The notes beneath the pieces are model-generated. The model was not told the DNA's origin. It searched no databases and saw only the letters and a list, made by a program, of their open reading frames with translations. Made by a program: the position numbers and the translations under genes. From a virus, in IMG/VR virus record IMGVR_UViG_3300047548_002028, positions 1 through 40,087 of that record: DNA of 40,087 nt. One strand, given 5' to 3'. Positions 1-6,121 of the stretch are shown in pieces. Positions within the stretch are counted from its first letter, which is position 1. Every line of letters begins with the position of its first letter.

Positions 1-7
1 TCTATAT
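1..7. repeat. 7-bp terminal direct repeat (left copy)
   Basis: The first seven bases, TCTATAT, are identical to the last seven (40081-40087). This could be the residue of circular assembly, a short cohesive end, or chance. Merging the two copies keeps a minus-strand reading frame open across the join (see the entry at 39975). Confidence 0.5.
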
Positions 8-9
8 CT

Positions 10-276
10 TCAGTCTTCGTTTTCACAATTGGGATCATCTCTTTGACCAAAGGCATCTGTTTGCAACATGTTTTGGTATTGCAACAATTCGTCTCTTTTT
101 TCAATAAGCCCTCGGTATTCTTTATCAATTTTCTCCATCACATGTTCTGGAGTCTTCTCGTCAAAGTCTTGGATTCTTTTCTCGATGTGGAGAAATCGAC
201 TTTCAATCTCATTCAAAGCAGTTTCGCATTTCTGCATGTAAATGGCACGAACTTTGGGATGAGTGGGCAAAAACAT
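10..276 (-). CDS. Small coiled-coil protein of unknown function
   Basis: The product is 88 residues, mostly charged, with a heptad-like pattern of Leu, Ile and Met between about residues 17 and 70, so it is probably a helical coiled coil. I do not recognise the family. An in-frame TTG lies three codons upstream, but GAGGAG sits directly against it with no spacing. The same GAGGAG is 9 nt from the ATG at 276, so I chose the ATG. The gene is the last of three minus-strand genes at this end, but a strong terminator at 390-425 separates it from its neighbour. It therefore probably has its own promoter, in the region that holds the GTCCAAT repeats. A second frame overlaps its last 45 bases and runs over the contig end. 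Confidence 0.6.
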   Translation of the reverse strand: MFLPTHPKVRAIYMQKCETALNEIESRFLHIEKRIQDFDEKTPEHVMEKIDKEYRGLIEKRDELLQYQNMLQTDAFGQRDDPNCENED

Positions 277-331
277 GTCAACCAACTCCTCTGTCTAAAT
301 TTCTAGGTTTTATCGAGATTAGATATGATTC

Positions 332-391
332 GAGTCCAATGGATAGACATTTATTGGACTCAAACAAAGAAATAACTATTTTATTGGACAC
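332..391. promoter_or_regulatory. Three GTCCAAT repeats upstream of the 10-276 gene
   Basis: GAGTCCAAT at 332-340 is the perfect inverse of ATTGGACTC at 353-361. A third copy, ATTGGACAC, lies at 383-391, 30 bp from the second. The sites sit between the terminator at 390-425 and the start of the 10-276 gene, where its promoter should be. They could bind a repressor or activator of that gene. Binding is inference; the repeats are seen directly. Confidence 0.35.
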
Positions 392-425
392 AAAAAAAGA
401 CCTGCTATTACAAGAATAGCAGGTC
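390..425 (-). terminator. Rho-independent terminator after the 445-753 gene
   Basis: On the minus strand an 11-bp perfect stem (GACCTGCTATT with AATAGCAGGTC, positions 399-409 and 415-425) with a 5-nt loop is followed by seven T residues. It lies 20 nt after the stop codon of the 445-753 gene. Confidence 0.9.
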
Positions 426-444
426 AAACAACCCCAATTCTCTT

Positions 445-753
445 TCAAGCCTTTGGGATGAAATAGCTATCCACATGAACAAAACCCGTGTTTTCTTTCA
501 ACCACTCTGCCATATCCTTAAGCTCAAAAAACAACCTTTGTTTGTGTTCGTTGGTTTCTAATTCTTGATATTCAAGAACATAAAACTTCGATTTTTCAAC
601 ATATTCACTAAAGTTTTTTAGAAAAAGCAACCCTTCCACAATTTTATAATGGATAACTTTCACTTTAGGTTGATGAAGTTTCAGACTAACGTCTTGTTCA
701 GTTTCTGCTATTGGCTCAGTTTCTGCTATAAGTTGTTCCACAATCTCCGACAT
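445..753 (-). CDS. Hypothetical protein, 102 aa
   Basis: I do not recognise this protein. It begins with an acidic stretch containing the near-duplicate segments IAETEPIAETEQ, followed by a mixed alpha/beta-looking body ending HVDSYFIPKA. A longer frame opens at 780, but AGGAG lies 5 nt before the ATG at 753, so I take 753 as the start. It follows the winged-helix gene at 784-1248 by about 30 nt and is probably co-transcribed with it from the promoter at 1276-1304. A strong terminator follows. Confidence 0.6.
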   Translation of the reverse strand: MSEIVEQLIAETEPIAETEQDVSLKLHQPKVKVIHYKIVEGLLFLKNFSEYVEKSKFYVLEYQELETNEHKQRLFFELKDMAEWLKENTGFVHVDSYFIPKA

Positions 754-783
754 CAGTTCTCCTTTTTCATACAAAAACATGGT

Positions 784-1248
784 CTAAAAGAGGCTTGATT
801 GCGCATTTAGACCTTTTGGCTGGTCTAATCTCACCACTCTCGATTGCGTCTTTACGCCTTTTTGTTCATCTAATCTTTCCAAAAGCGCTTTTCCCTTTTT
901 CGACAAACGGTAATGCTTTTGCTTTGTGCGCTCAATGACCATTGTATCCAAAAGCCCAAGTTCCACCATTTGCTGCACGTTGGTTGTCAAAAAATCCTTC
1001 TTTTGCCACTTGCTAGAAACATGCCGTGTCATACCTCTGACAGTCAAATAGCCATATTTGTCTAAGACTTGCAGTATTTTATGGTGGACAGGATCCACTT
1101 GCTCTTTAGGAGGTTCGAACAATGCCGTGTTGCTGTCTAGTAACTCCATAATTTCTTTGCGCAAATTGTCTATGCGTGATGTTAGCAATCCCTTCAACTC
1201 AACCAACTTTGTAATTTTATTTACCTTTTCCACTGCACAACCTCTCAT
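784..1248 (-). CDS. Winged-helix DNA-binding protein
   Basis: The product is 154 residues. The N-terminal 40 residues are a likely helical dimerisation segment (LVELKGLLTSRIDNLRKEI). The centre, about residues 53-122, reads as a winged helix of MarR or replication-protein type: a helix (HHKILQVLDKYGYLTVRGMTRHV), a recognition region, a LGLLDT turn, and a wing with RTKQKHYRLSKKG. It lies divergent from the recombination operon, and their promoters overlap, so it may regulate that operon and itself. The ATG at 1248 has AGGAG 13 nt away. A GTG at 1233 has AGAGG at about 8 nt and is a real alternative. Whether it is the phage repressor or a replication accessory protein cannot be told. Confidence 0.6.
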   Translation of the reverse strand: MRGCAVEKVNKITKLVELKGLLTSRIDNLRKEIMELLDSNTALFEPPKEQVDPVHHKILQVLDKYGYLTVRGMTRHVSSKWQKKDFLTTNVQQMVELGLLDTMVIERTKQKHYRLSKKGKALLERLDEQKGVKTQSRVVRLDQPKGLNAQSSLF

Positions 1249-1275
1249 TTTATTGACACTTCTCCTGTGACGCTT

Positions 1276-1304
1276 TTTATAACAATTTCGACTTGCAAAG
1301 TAAA
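1276..1304 (-). promoter_or_regulatory. Minus-strand sigma70-like promoter
   Basis: On the minus strand TTTACT (1299-1304) and TATAAA (1276-1281) are 17 bp apart and point at the winged-helix gene. The element overlaps the plus-strand promoter at 1293-1321. Confidence 0.5.
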
Positions 1305-1321
1305 CAAATGATTAGTATATT
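1293..1321 (+). promoter_or_regulatory. Plus-strand sigma70-like promoter for the recombination pair
   Basis: TTGCAA (1293-1298) and TATATT (1316-1321) are 17 bp apart, about 50 bp before the ATP-binding protein gene. Its -35 region overlaps the -35 of the divergent promoter, so a single regulator could control both directions. Confidence 0.5.
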
Positions 1322-1374
1322 GCCAACTCAACTGTTGTAAGTTCTCATTTTGTAGATTTGTGGAGATGCTTGTT

Positions 1375-2226
1375 ATGTCTATAGATTCTAGTGCTGTCTC
1401 TAGTGAAGTGATTGGTACTCATGCCGATCCCATCGCCCTTACCACTCCTGAAGATGAATTCCCCGTCATAACTGAAAAAATCTTTGAAAATTGGATTGGT
1501 ATTCTCTACGGAGAAAGCGGTGTCGGCAAAAGTTCGCTTGCTATGCAAATCCCAAATTCCATCATGTTCGACATCGAAAGAGGTTGCGGTGGTATTTATG
1601 GCCCTAAACAACGGTTCCCAACCAACAAGCACCCAAGTTACATCCTGAATGCCATTAGGCATTGCGTGCATAAGCGCATCCAGGATGGATACACAACAAT
1701 CATTTTCGACTCTCTCTACGTCATCCAAGATTTGTTCGAAAAACAATACCTACTGGAAACGGGAAAAGAGGCGTTAACAAGCGCAAACCGTGGCAATGAC
1801 TACACAATCATTTGCAACCGGTTTAAGAAGTGGCTGGGGTCTAAAGATGACGGCATGATTGCTTATATCCTGAGCAAAGGGTGCAATCTGTTGATTCTGG
1901 GCCATGAGGATAGGTATGAAGCCGAATTTGACGGCAAAGCCATGCAAATGGTCCAACTCGATGCCTATAAAGGCATTAGACGATTCACTGCAAGCCTCAA
2001 TGTCGATTTTGTCTTTTACTACCTACGCAATATCGACTCACAAAATGAGCAATCAGGGCACACCACACTAAAGACTCACAAGACCAATGGCCGCAAAATA
2101 TACACAGACACCATGGGCAATATCTTTGCAAAAAACAAATACCAGCTAAAACCCGTTTACTACGATCCCAAAGGCGAGTGGTTTGCGGATATACGCAATT
2201 TTGGCAATCTACCTGAACAAAAATAG
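1375..2226 (+). CDS. Sak4-like RecA-fold ATPase (phage recombination)
   Basis: The product is 283 residues. A Walker A motif, GESGVGKSS, lies at about residues 46-54. A Walker B-like strand, TTIIFDSL, lies near residues 106-113, and a further strand ends in LLILGHED. This is the layout of the AAA_24/Sak4 family of phage P-loop proteins, shortened relatives of RecA that promote strand annealing together with a single-strand binding protein. The partner gene follows 9 nt downstream, the usual pairing for this family. GGAG lies 9 nt before the ATG at 1375; an upstream GTG at 1360 lacks a site. The pair is driven by the promoter at 1293-1321. The recombination role is inferred from family and context. 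Confidence 0.75.
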   Translation: MSIDSSAVSSEVIGTHADPIALTTPEDEFPVITEKIFENWIGILYGESGVGKSSLAMQIPNSIMFDIERGCGGIYGPKQRFPTNKHPSYILNAIRHCVHKRIQDGYTTIIFDSLYVIQDLFEKQYLLETGKEALTSANRGNDYTIICNRFKKWLGSKDDGMIAYILSKGCNLLILGHEDRYEAEFDGKAMQMVQLDAYKGIRRFTASLNVDFVFYYLRNIDSQNEQSGHTTLKTHKTNGRKIYTDTMGNIFAKNKYQLKPVYYDPKGEWFADIRNFGNLPEQK

Positions 2227-2235
2227 GAGACGGTT

Positions 2236-2910
2236 ATGGCTTTTTACGACTTTTCTGACCACGGCGACTTGGAATTTAGAGCAATCCCAGCAGATAGCGA
2301 AGTTCTCCCCGAAGGCTTCTACGCTGCCGCTATCATCAAAATAGAATCTCAAATCCCTAGATCCGGTGGTGCCCCTTACCTAAACATTGAATTCAAAATT
2401 GAAAAAGAACCCTCATACGCACTTTGCCCCTTTATTGGCAGACGCACATGGCGGATCTTGTCCTTTCAAGCAGAATCCGAAATGGCTCGGACCATTGCAA
2501 AAGAAGGTATGATTGCTCTCCTCAAAGCCGTGGGCGCACCACCACGATTTGATGAGCGTGAGCTGATGGCTATCCTTGGCCACCAACCCCTCTACATCCA
2601 AGTCGCACATGAACTCGATAAACAAAAGGGTATCTACAGGGATAGACCTACGGGTTTCTTTGGACGTGCTCAACACACTGGCAAGCATGCCTATGGCAAC
2701 TTGGCAGATATCCCCTCTGCACAAACCACAATCACCGGAAACGCTGAGCTGTGCGCTAAGGCCATTGAGATGCGGAATCGTAAACTTGCCCGTTCGCCTG
2801 GACCTGGGATACCGGGAATCCCCATGAATGGGGCAGGAACAGGTCTAGGAGCGAAGAAAGAGGGGAACCCTAACCCTAACCACCCTGCTTTCCAAGATTT
2901 GCCCTTCTAG
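2236..2910 (+). CDS. Single-strand DNA-binding protein (DUF669-like)
   Basis: The product is 224 residues. The first 140 residues resemble the DUF669-type phage proteins (GDLEFRAIPADSEVLPEGFYAAAI, then PYLNIEFKI, with FIGRRTW and AKEGMIALLKAVG). The C-terminus is Pro/Gly/Asn-rich and disordered, and it ends FQDLPF, matching the acidic, aromatic tail with which bacterial SSBs recruit partner proteins. The gene follows the Sak4-like ATPase by 9 nt with a good TAGGAG site, so the two are co-translated and probably work together in annealing or replication. It converges on the rep gene, with a 4-bp overlap of coding ends. The single-strand binding role rests on the tail motif and the pairing. Confidence 0.75.
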   Translation: MAFYDFSDHGDLEFRAIPADSEVLPEGFYAAAIIKIESQIPRSGGAPYLNIEFKIEKEPSYALCPFIGRRTWRILSFQAESEMARTIAKEGMIALLKAVGAPPRFDERELMAILGHQPLYIQVAHELDKQKGIYRDRPTGFFGRAQHTGKHAYGNLADIPSAQTTITGNAELCAKAIEMRNRKLARSPGPGIPGIPMNGAGTGLGAKKEGNPNPNHPAFQDLPF

Positions 2911-4505
2911 CCCCCTAAATGGGGGTTTTCTTCTTTTTGCCCTAAATTGACAACTTGACCAACTTGTTGATCCTCAACCAACAGAGTTCCAGAAGGTACT
3001 AACCTCAGATGGGAGATAGATTGCAAATTGACTTCGCCAAGATATGGTTTTCTCTGAAGCCTTCCGAAGATATATTGCCCATTCTCAAAACCTGAATCTT
3101 GATGCAAATATTCAGCATCCTTTAATCTTTTAATGGAATTTTTGATTCTTCCATTAAACACATAATCATCTAATTCGTTATGTGTTTTAGGATAAAATAA
3201 CTCTTTCATGAAAGAGAGTGATCTTTGAAAAGAAGCATTAACACCCTTTCCATACTCATGGCTTTCTAAAAAAGTGACTAATCGGTAATCCATTGCATTC
3301 AATGTGTTTAAAAACCGCATGTCTAGCTGGCTAAATAAACGCCTTTGGGTATGAATAATTAATGAATTGTTAAATTTTACAACCAACCCTTCAGCACTCA
3401 AGCTATAATCCAGTACCTTCCCAGAAAAAATCCCAAGATGTTTATGACCAGGTGATGCCTGAAACTCAATATAACACGATGATAATCGGCCCAAATGACG
3501 TGCCAAACGGTAATAAGTTCTGCCATCTAAACTATGCTTGCCATTTTTATTTAAAGTTTTCATTCCCAATGTTTGGGCCAGTTTTAACCCTGTTGTCTTT
3601 AGATATAAACCAAAATTTCTCTTATGAAGGAACAAGAGAGCATTGAGCACCTTAGCATCGCCTGTGCATAAATAAGGACCGGATATTTCAAATCGCCCAC
3701 ATTCCCAATCATAAACCTCTGTTTCAGGTCTATCTATATCCACCTCAACACAATTTATTATGCGAGTATAACGGTAACGCTCTTCAGAAGACATCACATT
3801 GAACACAGGACCACGAGCAAAAAGACTAAAATTAAACGTGTCATTTACAAATGTGTTCGCTTTTTTCAAATTCATTTGAAACTTCTCTGGATGTTGAAGA
3901 AAATAAACAATCTTTTCTTCTGGATTCTTGGGTTTATCCTTAAACCTTGTAATCTCTTTCTCTACATCCTGATGCTTAACCTTTGCAAGTCCTTTTTTAA
4001 ATAGTTGTAACTTTGTAAGGACATTGTTATCGCTCAAGTCTTGGAATTCACTTTTGTTTCGTCTAACCCTTTTTTCAATAACTTTTATTTCCAAAACTGA
4101 CTGATCTGCTGTTTGGATAGTTAGCTGGCTGGTTGGTTGATTTGTTGAAACGGCTTTAACTGGAATCTCCACCAAAGAAGGAGTCTCATACTCCTTTAAT
4201 GCAAAATAACCATCCTTAAACATACCAAATTGAGGCTTTTCACGACATAAGCATAGAAACCTATCCAAGAGGTGTAATCCATCAGGAAAATCCCTCTGTA
4301 ATGCCTTAAAATAGGATTGTCCCCATCTGGATAAGTAGTAAGATTCCAAAACCTTGAAAATCAATTCTCTGGAAATTATGTCTCTGATAGCTTCTCTATC
4401 AACCCTGTATATAACACTTAGTCTTTTGATATCATCATCTTGTATATTCTTTTGCAGAAAAAGACTGATATCGCTATTGACTTTACTCAATGATTCATTT
4501 AACAA
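2907..4505 (-). CDS. Iteron-type plasmid replication initiator (TrfA/RepA-like)
   Basis: The product is 532 residues. The region from about residue 270 to 480 has the tandem winged-helix look of TrfA/RepA initiators. It includes a GPYLCTGDAKVLNALLFLH segment, an LGM...LDGRTYYRLARHLGRL recognition region, SLIIHTQRRLFSQLD, then FLNTLNAMDYRLVTFL and a late basic helix (FNGRIKNSIKRLKDAEYL). The N-terminal 200 residues are less conserved and contain a basic linker. Iterons lie about 330 bp upstream of the start, as expected for an initiator that binds its own origin. GGAGG is 5 nt from a TTG at 4505-4503, and there is no ATG with a site, so I take TTG as the start; a weak start would limit initiator level. 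The gene ends inside the convergent terminator. The initiator role is inferred from fold pattern plus origin context. Confidence 0.75.
   Translation of the reverse strand: MLNESLSKVNSDISLFLQKNIQDDDIKRLSVIYRVDREAIRDIISRELIFKVLESYYLSRWGQSYFKALQRDFPDGLHLLDRFLCLCREKPQFGMFKDGYFALKEYETPSLVEIPVKAVSTNQPTSQLTIQTADQSVLEIKVIEKRVRRNKSEFQDLSDNNVLTKLQLFKKGLAKVKHQDVEKEITRFKDKPKNPEEKIVYFLQHPEKFQMNLKKANTFVNDTFNFSLFARGPVFNVMSSEERYRYTRIINCVEVDIDRPETEVYDWECGRFEISGPYLCTGDAKVLNALLFLHKRNFGLYLKTTGLKLAQTLGMKTLNKNGKHSLDGRTYYRLARHLGRLSSCYIEFQASPGHKHLGIFSGKVLDYSLSAEGLVVKFNNSLIIHTQRRLFSQLDMRFLNTLNAMDYRLVTFLESHEYGKGVNASFQRSLSFMKELFYPKTHNELDDYVFNGRIKNSIKRLKDAEYLHQDSGFENGQYIFGRLQRKPYLGEVNLQSISHLRLVPSGTLLVEDQQVGQVVNLGQKEENPHLGG
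2911..2938 (+). terminator. Terminator after the ATPase/SSB operon
   Basis: CCCCC (2911-2915), loop TAAAT, GGGGG (2921-2925), then a pyrimidine tract TTTTCTTCTTTTT. It starts immediately after the SSB stop codon. The stem also encodes the last residues of the convergent rep gene. Confidence 0.8.
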
Positions 4506-4511
4506 TCAAAC

Positions 4512-4580
4512 CTCCAAATAACACGTCCATGTGTTGGAATTCTAAAGAGGGACAGTTAACGTTGTCCCTCTTTTCTTTTT
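4512..4580 (+). ncRNA. Candidate antisense RNA to the rep leader
   Basis: A plus-strand promoter-like pair, TTGACT (4477-4482) and TAACAA (4500-4505; a poor -10), spaced 17 bp, lies over the rep start. A transcript from about 4512 would cover the complement of the rep ribosome binding site. It would then form a 5-bp hairpin (AACAC/GTGTT, 4520-4535) and end at the strong terminator at 4544-4580. This is about the size and shape of plasmid copy-control antisense RNAs. The hairpins are seen; the promoter and the function are inference. Confidence 0.35.
4544..4580 (+). terminator. Plus-strand terminator in the rep leader (copy 1 of 3)
   Basis: AAAGAGGGACA (4544-4554) pairs perfectly with TGTCCCTCTTT (4563-4573) around an 8-nt loop and is followed by TTCTTTTT. 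No plus-strand protein gene ends here, which is odd and suggests a short antisense transcript. The tail CCTCTTTTCTTTTTG is repeated in the two terminators at 5153 and 5235. Confidence 0.8.
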
Positions 4581-4714
4581 GCCTTCCTTTTCCAGACCAA
4601 AAAACCACCGTTTAAGTGAGCTGCTCGTTTCATAGGGCTTGCCCCTCAAAATGATTTTTTGAGATTACACCTCTTCCACCGATTCTCCAACTCAACACCC
4701 AAAGATGGGGTCAA

Positions 4715-4813
4715 AAAAAAAGACTATATATACACTATGTATTAATACACTATAATACACTAAGAGGGTTACGGTTATCTAGTAACAGTTTAAATTCACT
4801 AGATTATCAGGCG
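4715..4813. other. AT-rich segment of the origin with ATACACTA repeats
   Basis: This stretch between the rep leader and the iterons is strongly AT-rich (for example ACTATATATACACTATG) and is the likely unwinding element. It holds three copies of ATACACTA at 4730-4737, 4745-4752 and 4755-4762. They share the core ATACAC with the iterons, so the initiator may also bind here to repress its own promoter. A small inverted repeat GTTAC...GTAAC lies just downstream. I saw no convincing DnaA box. Confidence 0.5.
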
Positions 4814-4827
4814 TTCTAAATTTAGAA
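4814..4827. repeat. 14-bp palindrome next to the iterons
   Basis: TTCTAAATTTAGAA is a perfect palindrome ending one base before the first iteron. It could be a protein binding site at the origin edge. Confidence 0.5.
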
Positions 4828-4828
4828 T

Positions 4829-5027
4829 CATACACAGGAGACACGTTTCTCATACACAGGAAACACGTTTCTAAACCAAAAATCATACACAGGAGACACG
4901 TTTCTCATACACAGGAAACACGTTTCTAAACCAAAAATCATACACAGGAGACACGTTTCTCATACACAGGAAACACGTTTCTCATACACAGGAAGGGCGT
5001 AGGTGCATACACAGGAAACACGTTCCT
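4829..5027. repeat. Replication origin: eight 22-bp iterons
   Basis: The core is CATACACAGGARACACGTTT plus CT. Copies start at 4829, 4851, 4884, 4906, 4939, 4961, 4983 and 5006. Copies 1-6 form three 55-bp units: two abutting 22-bp iterons plus an 11-bp spacer (AAACCAAAAAT, 4873-4883 and 4928-4938). Copies alternate GGAGAC and GGAAAC. Copy 7 (4983-5004) is degenerate in its second half, and copy 8 has one change and follows after one extra base. Spacings of 22 and 33 bp keep the first seven sites on one face of the helix. Direct repeats of this type beside a Rep gene mark an iteron plasmid origin. This is not CRISPR: there are no variable spacers. Confidence 0.85.
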
Positions 5028-5079
5028 AATTCTCAAACAACCAACAAAATCAATCACATAGAAAAACGCTTGCTAAAAC

Positions 5080-5108
5080 TTGTCAGAATTTCACTTTTGT
5101 AATAAATT
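5080..5108 (+). promoter_or_regulatory. Possible plus-strand promoter beyond the iterons
   Basis: TTGTCA (5080-5085) and TAAATT (5103-5108) are 17 bp apart. A transcript would start near 5115 and end at the terminator at 5153-5190, giving an RNA of roughly 75 nt. There is no open frame of note in that interval. Confidence 0.3.
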
Positions 5109-5152
5109 CAAAGTCTTCTGAAGTGGATATCCAGAAGATGTTAATGAGAGTG

Positions 5153-5190
5153 AAGAGGGATAGATTTAGGTCTGTTCCTCTTTTCTTTTT
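5153..5190 (+). terminator. Plus-strand terminator (copy 2 of 3)
   Basis: A 12-bp stem including two G-U pairs, AAGAGGGATAGA (5153-5164) with TCTGTTCCTCTT (5171-5182), is followed by TTTTCTTTTT-type sequence. It is almost identical in its 3' half to the copy at 5235-5270. Confidence 0.75.
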
Positions 5191-5234
5191 GGATGAGTCC
5201 ATTTAGAGTCTAAGTTCCGACCAACACCTACGGG

Positions 5235-5270
5235 GAGGAATGGGTTTCAACCTGTTCCTCTTTTCTTTTT
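5235..5270 (+). terminator. Plus-strand terminator (copy 3 of 3)
   Basis: GAGGAATGGG pairs with CCTGTTCCTC (5235-5260) around a small loop, followed by TTTTCTTTTT. It shares the 20-base string TGTTCCTCTTTTCTTTTTGG with copy 2. The two form a tandem barrier between the origin and the 5376-5615 gene. Confidence 0.75.
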
Positions 5271-5314
5271 GGCAGAGCTTGCAATTTGGTTTTCCAGCTT
5301 CCACAATGGAACAA

Positions 5315-5354
5315 CCAACCCTAGTGCTTCACAGGCGCAACCTCATAGGGTTGG
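5315..5354. repeat. 9-bp inverted repeat upstream of the 5376 gene
   Basis: CCAACCCTA (5315-5323) and TAGGGTTGG (5346-5354) are perfect inverses separated by 22 bases, ending 11 bases before the ribosome binding site at 5366-5370. A second small pairing, CTCCT with AGGAG, could cover that site. It may be an operator or an mRNA structure affecting translation. Confidence 0.35.
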
Positions 5355-5375
5355 CTCCTTTTTCTAGGAGTTTCC

Positions 5376-5615
5376 ATGCTCAAATTTTTGACAATTGGTA
5401 TGCTGTTATCTTTAGGGTGTGCACATGCAAGTGGAAAACCATTGATTCAGGATGAAGATAGACCTGTGTGCACAATGGTTGAAATCAGAAAAGGCTTAGA
5501 TATCATCCGTTGCTCTTTTCCCACCGATAATACTGTTTGTTATGTCACTATGGAAAACTTTAAAGTCAACAATACACAATGCTTACGACTTGTTGAAGCT
5601 GAAATTAGGACTTAA
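5376..5615 (+). CDS. Small secreted cysteine-containing protein
   Basis: The product is 79 residues. An N-terminal signal sequence (MLKFLTIGMLLSLGCAHASG) could be cut by signal peptidase I after AHA, or act as an imperfect lipobox at SLGC. The mature part has four Cys (PVC, IIRC, TVC, TQC), consistent with two disulphides in the periplasm. AGGAG lies 5 nt before the ATG. The gene stands alone on the plus strand behind two terminators and converges with the VRR-NUC gene, overlapping it by 11 bp. I do not recognise the family. A role in lysis, superinfection exclusion or host surface change is possible but unsupported. Confidence 0.55.
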   Translation: MLKFLTIGMLLSLGCAHASGKPLIQDEDRPVCTMVEIRKGLDIIRCSFPTDNTVCYVTMENFKVNNTQCLRLVEAEIRT

Positions 5616-6054
5616 GATACCCTTCACGGCGAAAACAATCCTCCACATCCTCCACACACCTTGCCACAATCCCTATCCCACCCCTGTTGTTGATTTGCAT
5701 CAAAAAGGTGGCTTGCTCAGGAGAGAGTTTGCCATTGACACTCTTAACCTCAATGGCCAAAAACCTCCCTAGACCAGTCATTAAGCCCTCATCAATCCCA
5801 CAAGTGCCCACAACACCCAATATGTCACTCACACCCCTTATACGCCCTATTCCGTAGGGAAAACGGTATGTGCGAGCTATGGGGTCGTATATGCCAACAT
5901 TTTGTTGCCGAAAAGTAAAACAGAAGTCTTGGATATGAGGTTGGTTTAGGTAGGCTATAATCTCACCTTGGATAACAGTTTCTTTTTTGCTCCCAAAAGA
6001 ATCAAGTATGTCTTTTTTCTTAGCTTTTTTACTTTGACTAACAACAGTCTCCAT
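5605..6054 (-). CDS. VRR-NUC domain nuclease
   Basis: The product is 149 residues. After a basic N-terminus, the VRR-NUC fold runs from about residue 25 to 140: an N-terminal helix with E31, a strand and loop with GVSDILGV (D77), the core FLAIEVKSVNGKLSPEQ (E102, K104, Q114), and a final GIGIVARCVEDVEDCF helix. These are the PD-(D/E)XK active-site positions of the family found in phage and in FAN1-type nucleases, which cut branched or flapped DNA. Together with the Sak4-like ATPase and SSB it probably resolves replication or recombination intermediates before packaging. AAGGA lies 8 nt before the ATG at 6054. The family assignment is firm; the substrate is inferred. Confidence 0.8.
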   Translation of the reverse strand: METVVSQSKKAKKKDILDSFGSKKETVIQGEIIAYLNQPHIQDFCFTFRQQNVGIYDPIARTYRFPYGIGRIRGVSDILGVVGTCGIDEGLMTGLGRFLAIEVKSVNGKLSPEQATFLMQINNRGGIGIVARCVEDVEDCFRREGYLKS

Positions 6055-6121
6055 CTTTTTTTCCTTGCTTTCATCCTTAGTCTCATTCTGACAGGACTCA
6101 GCAAATACCTCTCGTCAAACA

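Noticed and set aside
784-1248. CI-type lysogeny repressor
   Set aside because: There is no Cro/CI helix-turn-helix or peptidase domain. The fold looks like a winged helix, so I left the role open.
1375-2226. Replicative DnaB-type helicase
   Set aside because: The Walker motifs fit, but the length and the SSB partner fit Sak4-like recombination ATPases better. No DnaB C-terminal motifs are visible.
4763-4813. DnaA box near GGTTATCTAGTAAC
   Set aside because: It matches the TTATCCACA consensus too poorly to call.
4829-5027. CRISPR-like array
   Set aside because: The repeats are abutting 22-mers with an identical 11-bp spacer, not unique spacers, and no cas genes are present. They are iterons.
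5240-5455. Plus-strand frame of 71 codons starting at the third terminator
   Set aside because: It starts inside a terminator stem, has no ribosome binding site and overlaps the better supported secreted protein gene at 5376-5615.
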